A stretch of 50,333 nucleotides of DNA from Patescibacteria group bacterium (GTDB lineage: Bacteria > Patescibacteriota > Patescibacteriia > UBA9570 > JAHJKD01). Where the stretch lies: the NCBI GenBank assembly GCA_018822435.1, contig JAHJKD010000006.1:1-50333 (forward strand). Reading direction: 5' to 3'. Below, piece by piece: positions 30,394 through 39,292 of the stretch. Each line of letters begins with the position of its first letter. Within the stretch, counting starts at the first letter, position 1. A program made the position numbers and the translations under genes. Below the pieces are notes generated by a model. It had not been told where the DNA came from, did no database searches, and saw only the letters and a program-made list of their open reading frames with translations.

Positions 30394-32235
30394 TTATGAT
30401 TGAGTGATAGTCAATTTAATAATTCCGGAATTTCTGTAATAATTGATAATTTTATAAATCAATTTATTTAAATCCTCTTCTGTAAATTTATCATTCTCAT
30501 TTGTTATGTCTTTATTTAAAGCTTGTAAAGTCTGCTCTTTAGACATCAGAAGCAATGTCGGCTGCGCTTTTAATGATAAGTCAAATTGAGTTGCTTCAGT
30601 TCCCGGTGAAACAGAGGTTGTGGATTCGGTAATATTATAATCAATAACTTCAGGCACAACCACAAATAAAGGATTAGCTAAACGTATTTGACTCAAATTG
30701 TCGTTCACTAATTTCTTAACTAACTCCTCTTTAGCTAAATTTATATTTGTCTGAGATACTTGATTCTGATTAGCCGGTAACTGGCCGGTTTTTCCGCTTA
30801 ATTCCGCGGTTGTGAAAGTTTGCGTCCCTTCTACTGTCACCTCATTAAGTTGTCCTTCTATGGTTCCCTCTTTTTTTACATCCAAACCAGAAACATCTAT
30901 TTCCACAGTGGCTTCAGAAAAAATTACTGACGCCGCTTGTTCCTGGACTTGTCCTGCTTCAGCCGCCTGGTTTGTTGCCACTTGTTCCGCTTGTTTCTTA
31001 TCATCGCCATATGAACCAATATATCCTTGTTGATATGCAAACAAAATGCCGGCTAAAATAATTAGGCCGAATATCAATATGCCCAGAAGCATCCAGGTCC
31101 TTTTATGGTTTGGTTCTCCGGGAATTTTAGCTTTATTTTTTTTATCCGGTTTTTCTTTGGATATTTTTGGTTGATGGGATTTACCGGGCAGGAGATTTAA
31201 ATCAGATCGTTCATAATTTTTTTCTAACCCTCTTAAAGCCAAACCAGCTACGGCAAAGAAAAGTGGTCCCCGAACGCGGCTATTTTTTGTTCCTAAATTT
31301 ACCAATTCTACGCCGATTCTAACTTCTATTTTCATCTTATCCCTCAGATATTCAACTAAACCAGGCATCATAGCAGTTCCCCCAGATAAAATAATTTTAT
31401 TTATTTTTGTTCCAGACCGATTTTCACAAAATTCCTTGTTTCTTTCAATTTCTTTAATCAAATTATTCAATTCAGATCTGATTGCCAATAAAACCTTATT
31501 CTTTCTCTTTCCCTTGGACATGATTATGCCATCTTTCTTTTTCAGAGCCTTGGCTTTTAAATTGGACATTTTTAATTTGTCAGCAATCTTTTCTGTAAAT
31601 TGTTCACCAGCAATATCAATTACAGAAATAAAATTAATGCCCCTTTGGTCAAAATAACTGACTTTTGTAGTATTCGCTCCAATATCAATTAATAATGAAG
31701 TTTCTCTTTCTGTTTTAGGAATTAAAATACGGGCCAGGGCATTTGCCTCCAATTCAAAAACCGCGGGCTTTAAACCGGCATCCTGGCACACTCGTAATAA
31801 ACTATCAACAATTTTTTTGGGAACGGCTGCCACAAAAACCTCCATTTTCACGGCTGTCTGAGAAATGATCTTGTAGTCCCAGCTAATTTCCGCTAATTCT
31901 ACAGGAAAAGTATTTTCAATTTCACCTTGAATTATACCTTTGATCTGATCCTCTTTTAAATTTCCCGGCAATTCAAAAATGTGAGTCATCACCCGAGAAT
32001 CCGGCAAACCAACAATGACATCATTTTCTGATATCTTCCTTGGTTTTGCTTCAGCTAAAACTTGTTTTAATTTAGTGGCTAAGCCGTTTCGTCTTTTAAT
32101 TTCGCCATTTTTAACAATTCCAGGCTCTAATACTGTTCTTTTTGAGGAAGTAACTTTGGGCTTGTTTAATTTTCCGGAAATTACTAAAGCCTCAATTGAA
32201 TAGTCTGATATATCAAGCCCGAATGCTTTTGCCAT
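30394..32235 (-). CDS. pilM: PilM-like pilus assembly ATPase-fold protein with a fused outer domain
   Basis: A 613-residue protein. Residues 1-345 form the actin-like PilM fold: FGLDISDYSIEAL, VGLPDSRVMTHIFELP, SLLIDIGANTTKVSYFDQRG (phosphate loop) and KIILSGGTAMMPGL (adenosine motif). A basic linker (about 346-385) leads to one membrane helix (about 386-407, WMLLGILIFGLIILAGILFAYQ), then a 205-residue outer domain rich in Thr/Glu/Val. Ordinary PilM is soluble (about 350 residues) and binds the cytoplasmic tail of PilN. No PilN or PilO gene is present between pilM and pilB here, so the fused part may replace them; this is inference. Follows the PilX-like gene by 23 bases. Confidence 0.88.
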   Translation of the reverse strand: MAKAFGLDISDYSIEALVISGKLNKPKVTSSKRTVLEPGIVKNGEIKRRNGLATKLKQVLAEAKPRKISENDVIVGLPDSRVMTHIFELPGNLKEDQIKGIIQGEIENTFPVELAEISWDYKIISQTAVKMEVFVAAVPKKIVDSLLRVCQDAGLKPAVFELEANALARILIPKTERETSLLIDIGANTTKVSYFDQRGINFISVIDIAGEQFTEKIADKLKMSNLKAKALKKKDGIIMSKGKRKNKVLLAIRSELNNLIKEIERNKEFCENRSGTKINKIILSGGTAMMPGLVEYLRDKMKIEVRIGVELVNLGTKNSRVRGPLFFAVAGLALRGLEKNYERSDLNLLPGKSHQPKISKEKPDKKNKAKIPGEPNHKRTWMLLGILIFGLIILAGILFAYQQGYIGSYGDDKKQAEQVATNQAAEAGQVQEQAASVIFSEATVEIDVSGLDVKKEGTIEGQLNEVTVEGTQTFTTAELSGKTGQLPANQNQVSQTNINLAKEELVKKLVNDNLSQIRLANPLFVVVPEVIDYNITESTTSVSPGTEATQFDLSLKAQPTLLLMSKEQTLQALNKDITNENDKFTEEDLNKLIYKIINYYRNSGIIKLTITQS

Positions 32236-32258
32236 TTATATTTTTATTTTAAATTATT

Positions 32259-33752
32259 TTAAATTTCTTCCCAGGACACGATATTAAATGAAGAATCAAC
32301 CTCCACCCGAATTTTCCGGGTGTAGGATCTGGTTTCATCTGTTACTGTGCCAATTGCTTCTATTATAGCATTTCCTGATAAAGTTGTCGTACCATATAGA
32401 CCATCTCCTCCATCTCCACCCGTATCATCATTATAAGTAACACCATTGCCTCCGGAAACATCAATTGCACTTGTACTTAAAGTCCCCATAAGCAGCCTAA
32501 TATCGCCGCCTGCGCCTGCACCAGACACAGCCCCAGCCCCGGAACTAGTCGCCGCAATCGCATCCCCGCCAACTGTCGAAATATTTGCATTAGTAATAGT
32601 ATTTGCTCTAATTAAGATTATTCCGCCGCCATAGCCTCCGATTGGAATGGGAATGGCATTATCATTATCACCGCCGCCGCCACCGGCCCCGCCAAAAATA
32701 AGCTTATCTTCTAAGCTATGAGAAATTACATTGCCAGGATCAGCGCCCTCGCCCTGGATGCTTGTTCCGGCTGTTCCTGAAGTATCATTTGAACCACCAC
32801 CACCAGGAGATCCGCCATAAAAGGCTGGTCCGTATCCGCCGGCGCCCCCATTGGAACCCGTGTCCGGATGGACCTGATAGCCTGTATAATTATCCGGAGC
32901 TGTTGCCCCGCCGCCGGAACCGATGCCTGTAATTCCTTCACCGCACTGGCCCCAGGTATTATTTCCACAACTACCACATCCGCCACCTCGGTAACCGATT
33001 TCAGACGCGTCAACCAGGCCCGTACCATTAAAAGCCAGGGTGTTGAATGCATTAAAAGCAACCACCCCACCAGTATATCCATCCCAAGGATCTCCGGTTA
33101 AAATGCCCGCATTATCAATTGTTACATTGTCGTATTGAGGCACTTTTAATATTTGAGTACGGTCATCACCCAAAGAATCTTGCGTATATGTATTTGATAA
33201 ATTTCCCACAAAAGTAATATCATTTCCGGAGATTGTGTCTATATATCCATATTCATATTGCCCTGTTTTATTCTGAGCTATTGCATTGTCACCCATTTGG
33301 ATCAGTAAGACTGAATCATCTGTTGAAAAACTGCCTTCACCGTGAGCAGTAGAAATTGTTACTGTTCTGGGATCAGCTTGTCCCACACCATATGTTCCGT
33401 CCGCCAAAGGGCGCTTTACATTATCAGAAAAGCTCGTTGTTCCGGAGTTAACGGTAATACTGCCCTCTGCTCCTGTGCCGTAACCAACGAATACATCATA
33501 AGTGCAGTCCCCGTCATTAAAGGGCAGGCTGCCTGACATATCCACCCAATTGGATTTTAATTTATTCAACGATTCTTCCACACAGGCATCAGAAAAAGAA
33601 TAAGCTTTATCTGATTGGGTCTGAGAAAAAGACATCTGTACTTCAGAAATGCCGCTCAGAGAAATACTAATGGCAATAACTAAAGCAACGGCCGTGATAA
33701 TCAGAACGATTATCATGGCTACATATCCTTGATTATCATTTTTAATATTCAT
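32259..33752 (-). CDS. PilX-like minor prepilin with an inserted glycine-rich domain
   Basis: A 497-residue prepilin. Leader MNIKNDNQGYVAMI with a non-standard cleavage context (G/YVAMIIVLIITAV...), hydrophobic helix to about 36, then the PilX-type start EVQMSFSQTQSDKAYSFSDACVEESLNKLK with Glu near +5 replaced. The family ending CTYDVFVG... and GTVTDETRSYTRKIRVEVDSSFNIVSWEEI (about 468-497) is normal, but about 350 residues are inserted between them. The insert (residues 100-460) has a beta-type part (Asp/Asn-rich) and a Gly-rich part (about 250-450, with GGGCGSCGNN, GGSPGGGGS, GGAGGGGGDN, GGDGGDG), like Gly-rich surface modules. Probably a tip adhesin or pilus-priming subunit. Confidence 0.75.
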   Translation of the reverse strand: MNIKNDNQGYVAMIIVLIITAVALVIAISISLSGISEVQMSFSQTQSDKAYSFSDACVEESLNKLKSNWVDMSGSLPFNDGDCTYDVFVGYGTGAEGSITVNSGTTSFSDNVKRPLADGTYGVGQADPRTVTISTAHGEGSFSTDDSVLLIQMGDNAIAQNKTGQYEYGYIDTISGNDITFVGNLSNTYTQDSLGDDRTQILKVPQYDNVTIDNAGILTGDPWDGYTGGVVAFNAFNTLAFNGTGLVDASEIGYRGGGCGSCGNNTWGQCGEGITGIGSGGGATAPDNYTGYQVHPDTGSNGGAGGYGPAFYGGSPGGGGSNDTSGTAGTSIQGEGADPGNVISHSLEDKLIFGGAGGGGGDNDNAIPIPIGGYGGGIILIRANTITNANISTVGGDAIAATSSGAGAVSGAGAGGDIRLLMGTLSTSAIDVSGGNGVTYNDDTGGDGGDGLYGTTTLSGNAIIEAIGTVTDETRSYTRKIRVEVDSSFNIVSWEEI

Positions 33753-33753
33753 A

Positions 33754-34263
33754 TTAATTTCCTTTTATCTCGACTGATGTCTGAAAATGCTCTTCTGCCA
33801 GCCATTGTTCCTGGTTTGAGGGGTTATAATAATTAAAATCCATTTCCATTTTAATGTTCTCTGTGGCTGGCGTGGACGACCCCGGATAAGTGAATTCCAA
33901 ATTTGTAAAAATGCCGTTTGTCACTTCAATCTCATCAGTCGTCAGATCTTGTTCCGGATCTGTCCCGACTTGGAGCGTGATTTTATTTTCCGGTTCTCTG
34001 AACCTTAAAGTTATATCCGGATCTGTGCCATTATCAAGCACGATATAATCAGTTGCGATTGATACGACGCCTTGCGACTTTCTAATTTCATAGGACATCC
34101 TTTCAATCGCAAATCGGGCATTTTGCTGCACTTCCCTGACGGCAAAAGTTTTTACTCCTCCATAAATAATATCCCAGGCAAAATAAGTGACTGAAGTCAA
34201 AATAATTGCAATCAAGGCAATATATAATATTAATTCAAGTAATGTAAAACCTTTTCTATTCAT
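33754..34263 (-). CDS. PilW-like minor prepilin
   Basis: A 169-residue prepilin: leader MNRKG, cleavage before FTLLELILYIALIAIILTSV with Glu at +5, followed by the PilW/GspJ-type pattern FAWDIIYGGVKTFAVREVQQNARFAIERMSYEIRKSQGV, then a beta-rich globular domain. Minor pseudopilins of this class sit at the pilus tip and start assembly with PilV- and PilX-like partners. Its start codon overlaps the stop of the giant prepilin gene by one base, and 1 base separates it from the PilX-like gene, so the three are translationally coupled. Confidence 0.9.
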   Translation of the reverse strand: MNRKGFTLLELILYIALIAIILTSVTYFAWDIIYGGVKTFAVREVQQNARFAIERMSYEIRKSQGVVSIATDYIVLDNGTDPDITLRFREPENKITLQVGTDPEQDLTTDEIEVTNGIFTNLEFTYPGSSTPATENIKMEMDFNYYNPSNQEQWLAEEHFQTSVEIKGN

Positions 34264-37200
34264 TATTGCTGCGTATAATTTATTCTTAATAAATTCAGTT
34301 TTGGCGTGCTCGTACCATCTGAATCAAGCAAGCATTGATATTGCACCCACTGGTCGCCATTGTGGTCGGACGACATCTGGGTCTCCACTGGATTGGCATA
34401 AAATGTGCCGGCTCCGGCATCTCCGTACCACGCGGCCGCGCCCAAGCCAGCCTGATTTGTGGCAGTACGTACTTGCATTCTTAAGTCATGGCTCTCGCTT
34501 ACTGATTCCTCCCAATAAAAAGTGTTATAAGAAGATGGTGCTCCGGTATCATATTGTTCAGAAATGAACGTACCGGTCGTGGCATAACTGCCATATAAAC
34601 CATAAACATAATCATCCCAAATTTCAGAATCGCTCAAAGCCCTGTCATTAACCCTCGGTTCATCAATCGCACCATTGTAAAAATAACCTAAGCCGGATTC
34701 CGCGCCGATAAATGTGTCCGCCGTAGCCGCGACAATGCTTCCGGTCGCATCTTCCTGCGCAGACAGCCGGCCGTCAACAAACAGCTTTACGGTTGCCCCG
34801 TCATAAGTGCCGGCCACATGATGCCAATCGCCCCAGGCAGAAATCGTATTTGAGTACAGAGTATGGTCAGAACCTCCGGTCGTCAGCTGAAAAACGAATT
34901 TATTGGGGTTCCAGAAAGTGTCGCCTCCGGCCCGAAGCGACCGGTTCCAGGCGCCATTGGTCAGAATATTCTGTAAATTTCCACTGCCGGAAAAATTTGT
35001 CCACGCTTCCAGAGTGATAGAGTCGGTCGGATTCAGAACAGCATCATTAGAAATAGCTACGCGGTCGTCTATACCATCAAATTGTAAAGCTGATCCAAAT
35101 TTACCCCGGACCCAAGTAGGTTCATTGCCCCCAGGCTGTAATCCTCCATCATTTGAATAAGGCGCTCCGTCATAAGTGGAAGTACCGCTATTGTCTGCCA
35201 GTCTCCACCAACCTAAGGCCGTATTATTATATCGGTCTAACACTTCACCGGCAGAAAGCATGCGGCTCCAGATATTCACTTCATCCATGTCGCCTTCAAA
35301 ATGCTGATTCGCACCTCCGGCTGTTCCCAAGGCACCAATTCCAAGCTGAATCGTATTGCCGTTCCAATTGCCCGTATAAGCATCAGCATTGACCTGCAAA
35401 GTCCCGTCAATATACATTTTCATACCTCTGTCTCCCCAAATAGCTGTCATCTGATGCCACTCGTTGTCTGATAAGCGGCTGTCAGAAATAATTGTATGAG
35501 CTGTGCCGCCGGATTCTCTTAAAAAGAAATTCAATACGCCCGAACCAGAATCAAGATAAGCGCCAAAACCTGGGTTGCCGTCTTTGCCAATCAAAAATTC
35601 ATGATCCGGGTGGCTGGTCCAGTCTGAAGATGTTTTAAACCACAGTTCAACTGATCCGGTATTAACCATGTCCAGATAATAATTATCCGCTACAGATACA
35701 AAATCATTATTACCGTCAAAACTGCCGCCATTATCAAATACACCACTTGTAGTTATGCTGGCTCCATTTTGAGCAGTGCCGTTATGTGAGAAACCACTGC
35801 TATCTTTTACTTCATCGGCCGCGCCTGTCCATGAGCCTTCATTCATGTGCCACTGTCCCACTAGATCAATATTCTTCATGAATAATCCATATATTTGTTC
35901 AGTGGTCATGGCTTTATTATAGAGCTGAACTTCATCCACCCAGCCGTCAAAATATTTTCCTACTTCAAAGTCATTAGTATTCACATTAATATCATCAGCC
36001 AAGGTTCCTTGTCCGGCTAAAACACCGTCTATAAATAATTTTTGTTGGTTTGAACCCAAATCATTGTCATACGTCATGGCCACCCAGTGCCAGTCGTCCG
36101 CAGTCACGCTCGCTGTTATCTTGTTGGCGTTGATAAAGCCGTAGGAAGTGGCGGCCGCGTAATCGATGCCCAGTCCGTAGGCGTCTGTCTTTACGATTGC
36201 CTCGGGCGTACCCCCGCCGGATGAAATATCCATGCTCGCCAGCCAGCCGTCTGTGCCCGGGCCGGTATACGCCACCGCATAAGTATCGCCGTCAATGCCG
36301 AAGAGAAAGGGATATTGCCCGGTATCGGAATCAAAAATAAGAGAATCAATGAATGATTTGGTAATCGTGCCATTCGTCGCGATCTCAAGGGTGACTAGTG
36401 TCCCCTGGCTTAGGGGCGCGTCATAAGCAATCGCAAACACATCGTCGATAATATGCAGGATGCTCGGCTGCATGCCTGTGCTGGTGTCATATTCCCAGGT
36501 GTCTAAATTGCTGTTGGTGATATTGCCGTTCGTCGCGATCTCAACCGTGGCCAGCCAGCCGTCCCCGCCCACGCCTTCGTAAGCGATGGCATAAGTATTG
36601 CCGGATACGGAAATGATGTCCGGGTTTTGGCCATTGGAAGTGTCATACTCGTAAGAATCCACCACGCTGTTGGCGATCGCGCCATTGCTGGCAATATCCA
36701 CTGTCGCTAGCCAGCCATCCACGCCCGAGCCAGTATAGGCAATAGCATAGATCTGGCCAGAAACAAGTATCATGTCCGGGCTCTGCCCATTAGACGTATC
36801 ATATTCAAGCGTATCAATCAGGCTTTTTGTGATCGTGCCGTTGTTGGCAATATTCAGAGTGGACACGAAACCGTCCGAACCAGGCCCGTCATAGGCAATG
36901 GCATAAACCGTGCCAGCCACATGCAGCATGCTCGGCGTTTCTCCGTTGTTTGTCTGGTATTCCCAGGAATCGACCACGCTGTTGGTGATATTGCCAGAAC
37001 CGTCTATTTCCACTGTGCACACAAAACCGTCATTGCCCGCTCCGCCGTATGCAATAGCGTATATATTTCCGGAAATATGGATAATGTCCGGATATGTGGC
37101 CTGGGAAGTGTCAAACTCCAGAGTGTCAATCACACTTGATATATTGCCGTTAGAATCAATGGTCAGAGTTTTTAAAAATCCGTCATTACCCGGGCCACTA

Positions 37201-38771
37201 TAGGTAATGGCATAAATATCACCGGAAACATGGATAGCATCAGGATAATTTCCCTGGTTATTATCAAATTCTTCTGAATCAATAACCGTATCAGAAATCT
37301 GGCCGGGCGTGCCCCCACCTCCGCCGCCGGCCGCGTCGCCCTTGATCCAGGCGGCCAAAGTGATGTCATCAGCCAGGTCAAGCGAATCATTATCCGGCAC
37401 GACCGCAAAATCAGCCGTACCACTGAATTCCAGGCTGTTGCCGAACCGGCCGGTCATCCAGGCCGGATTGGTTACATTGCCGTTATTGCCATAACCCGAA
37501 CTATCGGCCACGTCCGTGCCTGAAGTGGCATCCATATGCAAGCGAATATTATTTTCCAGAATACCATTCTGGAAATGGTCCATTATTTCAGAAGAGGTCA
37601 ATACTCTGTTGTAAACCGCGACTTCATCCAAAATGCCGTCAGTATTCAACGTATTAATACTGGAAGCACCGATATACAAATCACCCACGCTTGTATAATC
37701 AATGTCTCCGCTGAATTCTGCTTCAGCTACTAATTTTCCATCTAAATACAGTTTCGCGCTTGATCCATTATATATGCCGGCCACATGATGCCATGCGCCC
37801 GTACTAATAGAATTATCCGGTGACTTAACATCAGAATAAGCCGAACCATTGCCGACTCGCCACATCAAAGACTGCGTCGCATTATCCGTCCTTAACACAA
37901 AACCATGGTTATAATCAGTCGGCGTAGTAGTATGTTTTTCAACCAGCCAATCATCAGAAATAGTATCTAAATGCATCCATAGCTCTACGCTTAAAGCTAC
38001 GGGCGGCTCTTGGGTGGCACTGTCTGGCACTTGGACATTACTATCCGTGCCATTAAAATCTAATCCGCTGCCATAGCGGCCACCGACCCAGCTGGTATTA
38101 TTAGCATTGCCATTATTGCCTTTGCCTGATCTATCATTTGCAGTTGTACCGGTATTTTCATTAAAATTATATGATCCGACTGAAGATTGAATATAATCAA
38201 ATACATATCCTTGGAGTGAAACATGGCCGTCGTCAAAAGCTGTGCCTGCCAGAGTGCCTGAATCCGTACCAGATGAAAAATCCAATTCTGTCGTTTGTGT
38301 CCAGTCAGATGATTGCCATAAGGTAAAATATTTTTCCAAAACAATTTCCTGATCCCGGCCCGGAGCGAAAGTCCAGGTTACGCGAACCGCCACTTTCTTC
38401 GTCTGCGGATCCAATGTACCACCAACATCAACGATGTTTCCGCTGGCGTCACGATACACTTCACTCACTGTGGTGATTCTTGTATATGGATCAAGATCAT
38501 CTTCAATCCCGGAAAACACCCAATATCCTAAAGAATCGTCCAAACCATGCGTTCCATAAGTCAGCTCATTCCAGGCGCGCTGCCGGATCGATTCCGTCGC
38601 CTCCATGCCTTCATCCACGATCGCCTGGGCCACATTTCTTTCCGCAGAAAATCGGGACAAGTCATATGCGTCTGTCACCAACAAAATAATTCCCGCGGCC
38701 ACTAAAGAAAATATGCCGATGGCAATAAGGACTTCCGCGATTGATATGCCTTTGTTATTCATTTTAATCAT
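34263..38771 (-). CDS. Giant PilV-like prepilin with four LamG domains and a beta-propeller inserted in the second
   Basis: About 1502 residues. Leader MIKMNNKG, then ISIAEVLIAIGIFSLVAAGIILLV with Glu at +5: a PilV/GspI-type prepilin N terminus. After the pilin part (to about 185) come LamG/concanavalin-like domains: LamG1 about 190-404, LamG2 split into about 407-482 and 849-965, LamG3 about 967-1180, LamG4 about 1181-1390, and a tail to 1502. Each LamG shows a D.SG..N.G start, a WHH/WHWVA..Y strand, LYLDG/LFIDG and a DEV..YNR end. Between the halves of LamG2 lie seven repeats of about 52 residues. Likely a pilus-tip adhesin for carbohydrate or protein. ATG 38771 chosen; an upstream ATG (38807) lies in a hairpin. 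Confidence 0.85.
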   Translation of the reverse strand: MIKMNNKGISIAEVLIAIGIFSLVAAGIILLVTDAYDLSRFSAERNVAQAIVDEGMEATESIRQRAWNELTYGTHGLDDSLGYWVFSGIEDDLDPYTRITTVSEVYRDASGNIVDVGGTLDPQTKKVAVRVTWTFAPGRDQEIVLEKYFTLWQSSDWTQTTELDFSSGTDSGTLAGTAFDDGHVSLQGYVFDYIQSSVGSYNFNENTGTTANDRSGKGNNGNANNTSWVGGRYGSGLDFNGTDSNVQVPDSATQEPPVALSVELWMHLDTISDDWLVEKHTTTPTDYNHGFVLRTDNATQSLMWRVGNGSAYSDVKSPDNSISTGAWHHVAGIYNGSSAKLYLDGKLVAEAEFSGDIDYTSVGDLYIGASSINTLNTDGILDEVAVYNRVLTSSEIMDHFQNGILENNIRLHMDATSGTDVADSSGYGNNGNVTNPAWMTGRFGNSLEFSGTADFAVVPDNDSLDLADDITLAAWIKGDAAGGGGGGTPGQISDTVIDSEEFDNNQGNYPDAIHVSGDIYAITYSGPGNDGFLKTLTIDSNGNISSVIDTLEFDTSQATYPDIIHISGNIYAIAYGGAGNDGFVCTVEIDGSGNITNSVVDSWEYQTNNGETPSMLHVAGTVYAIAYDGPGSDGFVSTLNIANNGTITKSLIDTLEYDTSNGQSPDMILVSGQIYAIAYTGSGVDGWLATVDIASNGAIANSVVDSYEYDTSNGQNPDIISVSGNTYAIAYEGVGGDGWLATVEIATNGNITNSNLDTWEYDTSTGMQPSILHIIDDVFAIAYDAPLSQGTLVTLEIATNGTITKSFIDSLIFDSDTGQYPFLFGIDGDTYAVAYTGPGTDGWLASMDISSGGGTPEAIVKTDAYGLGIDYAAATSYGFINANKITASVTADDWHWVAMTYDNDLGSNQQKLFIDGVLAGQGTLADDINVNTNDFEVGKYFDGWVDEVQLYNKAMTTEQIYGLFMKNIDLVGQWHMNEGSWTGAADEVKDSSGFSHNGTAQNGASITTSGVFDNGGSFDGNNDFVSVADNYYLDMVNTGSVELWFKTSSDWTSHPDHEFLIGKDGNPGFGAYLDSGSGVLNFFLRESGGTAHTIISDSRLSDNEWHQMTAIWGDRGMKMYIDGTLQVNADAYTGNWNGNTIQLGIGALGTAGGANQHFEGDMDEVNIWSRMLSAGEVLDRYNNTALGWWRLADNSGTSTYDGAPYSNDGGLQPGGNEPTWVRGKFGSALQFDGIDDRVAISNDAVLNPTDSITLEAWTNFSGSGNLQNILTNGAWNRSLRAGGDTFWNPNKFVFQLTTGGSDHTLYSNTISAWGDWHHVAGTYDGATVKLFVDGRLSAQEDATGSIVAATADTFIGAESGLGYFYNGAIDEPRVNDRALSDSEIWDDYVYGLYGSYATTGTFISEQYDTGAPSSYNTFYWEESVSESHDLRMQVRTATNQAGLGAAAWYGDAGAGTFYANPVETQMSSDHNGDQWVQYQCLLDSDGTSTPKLNLLRINYTQQ
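36226..37307 (-). repeat. Seven tandem repeats of about 155 bases encoding a putative seven-bladed beta-propeller
   Basis: Each unit encodes about 52 residues with the pattern S.vDs.EyDt..gq.PdilhvsG..YAIAYxGpG.DGwlaTv.Ia.nG.It. Seven units can be counted, matching a closed seven-bladed propeller. The block is bounded on both sides by Gly-rich linkers (GGGGGGTPG and GGGTPE), as if inserted into a surface loop of LamG2. DNA here is richer in GC and more repetitive than in the LamG parts. Units are diverged enough to align by protein rather than DNA. Confidence 0.85.
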
Positions 38772-38778
38772 ATTCGCC

Positions 38779-38832
38779 CTCGTCGGGAGACTCGGGCTAT
38801 TGGACATTCAATAGGGCGAGTCTCCTGACGAG
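38779..38832. repeat. 24-base-pair inverted repeat upstream of the giant prepilin gene
   Basis: Arms 38779-38802 and 38809-38832 pair at 21 of 24 positions plus one G-T, around a 6-base loop (GACATT). It fills the 65-base gap between the GspH-like gene and the giant prepilin ATG. On the minus-strand mRNA it forms a hairpin ending just before the start region, so it may affect translation, mRNA processing or readthrough. No T-run follows, so it is not a classic terminator. It could equally be a REP-like mobile palindrome. Confidence 0.75.
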
Positions 38833-38836
38833 CCTG

Positions 38837-39289
38837 CTAATTCAAATTTATTAATCCTACTTCTGTTATTTCTATCTCCCTGGCTTCTCCGCCCTCGCCA
38901 TCAATAGTAATTATTCCTGAAGTTGCAGGGGCACCTAAAGCTTTTGAAAAAGTGATGTCAGTGCCGAAATTAGAAGTTACGGACAAAACGCTTGGAATAA
39001 TCTTCGGGTCATCATAATAAGACGAGTAACTCGTCCCTTTGAAAATCCCGTATTCATCAAAACTAGAATTAAAATGCACGCCCCAGACCGAATCATCCTG
39101 TCCCACCCGAGAGCGATTCTGGGCATCCCTTAAATTTAAAAGCATTTCTTTCGAAGCTACATCCAATTCCTGGCTAGTTTGAAAATTTCTATAAAAAGGT
39201 ACGGAAATTCCGGCGATAATAGCAATGATAGCTACTACTAAAAGTATTTCTACCAAAGTGAGGCCTAGATTATTTTTCCTCCTATTCAT
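38837..39289 (-). CDS. GspH/FimT-like pseudopilin
   Basis: A 150-residue prepilin. Leader MNRRKNNLG, cleavage before LTLVEILLVVAIIAIIAGISVPFYRNF with Glu at +5, then the GspH/FimT pattern ELDVASKEMLLNLRDAQNRSRVGQDDSVWGVHF and a beta-rich C-terminal domain (TFSKALGAPATSGIITI.GEGGEAREIEI), which matches the GspH domain. In other systems FimT-type pseudopilins sit at the tip and some bind DNA. It begins 3 bases after pilC. Confidence 0.9.
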   Translation of the reverse strand: MNRRKNNLGLTLVEILLVVAIIAIIAGISVPFYRNFQTSQELDVASKEMLLNLRDAQNRSRVGQDDSVWGVHFNSSFDEYGIFKGTSYSSYYDDPKIIPSVLSVTSNFGTDITFSKALGAPATSGIITIDGEGGEAREIEITEVGLINLN

Positions 39290-39292
39290 AAA

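Noticed and set aside
36226-37307. Seven-unit repeat block as a CRISPR array or mobile repeat
   Set aside because: The repeats are in frame, protein-coding and without unique spacers; no CRISPR-like array was seen elsewhere in the window.
38772-38807. Upstream ATG for the giant prepilin (MSNSPSLPTRAN...)
   Set aside because: These residues are encoded by one arm of the inverted repeat; prepilin leaders are short and basic, as given by the ATG at 38771.
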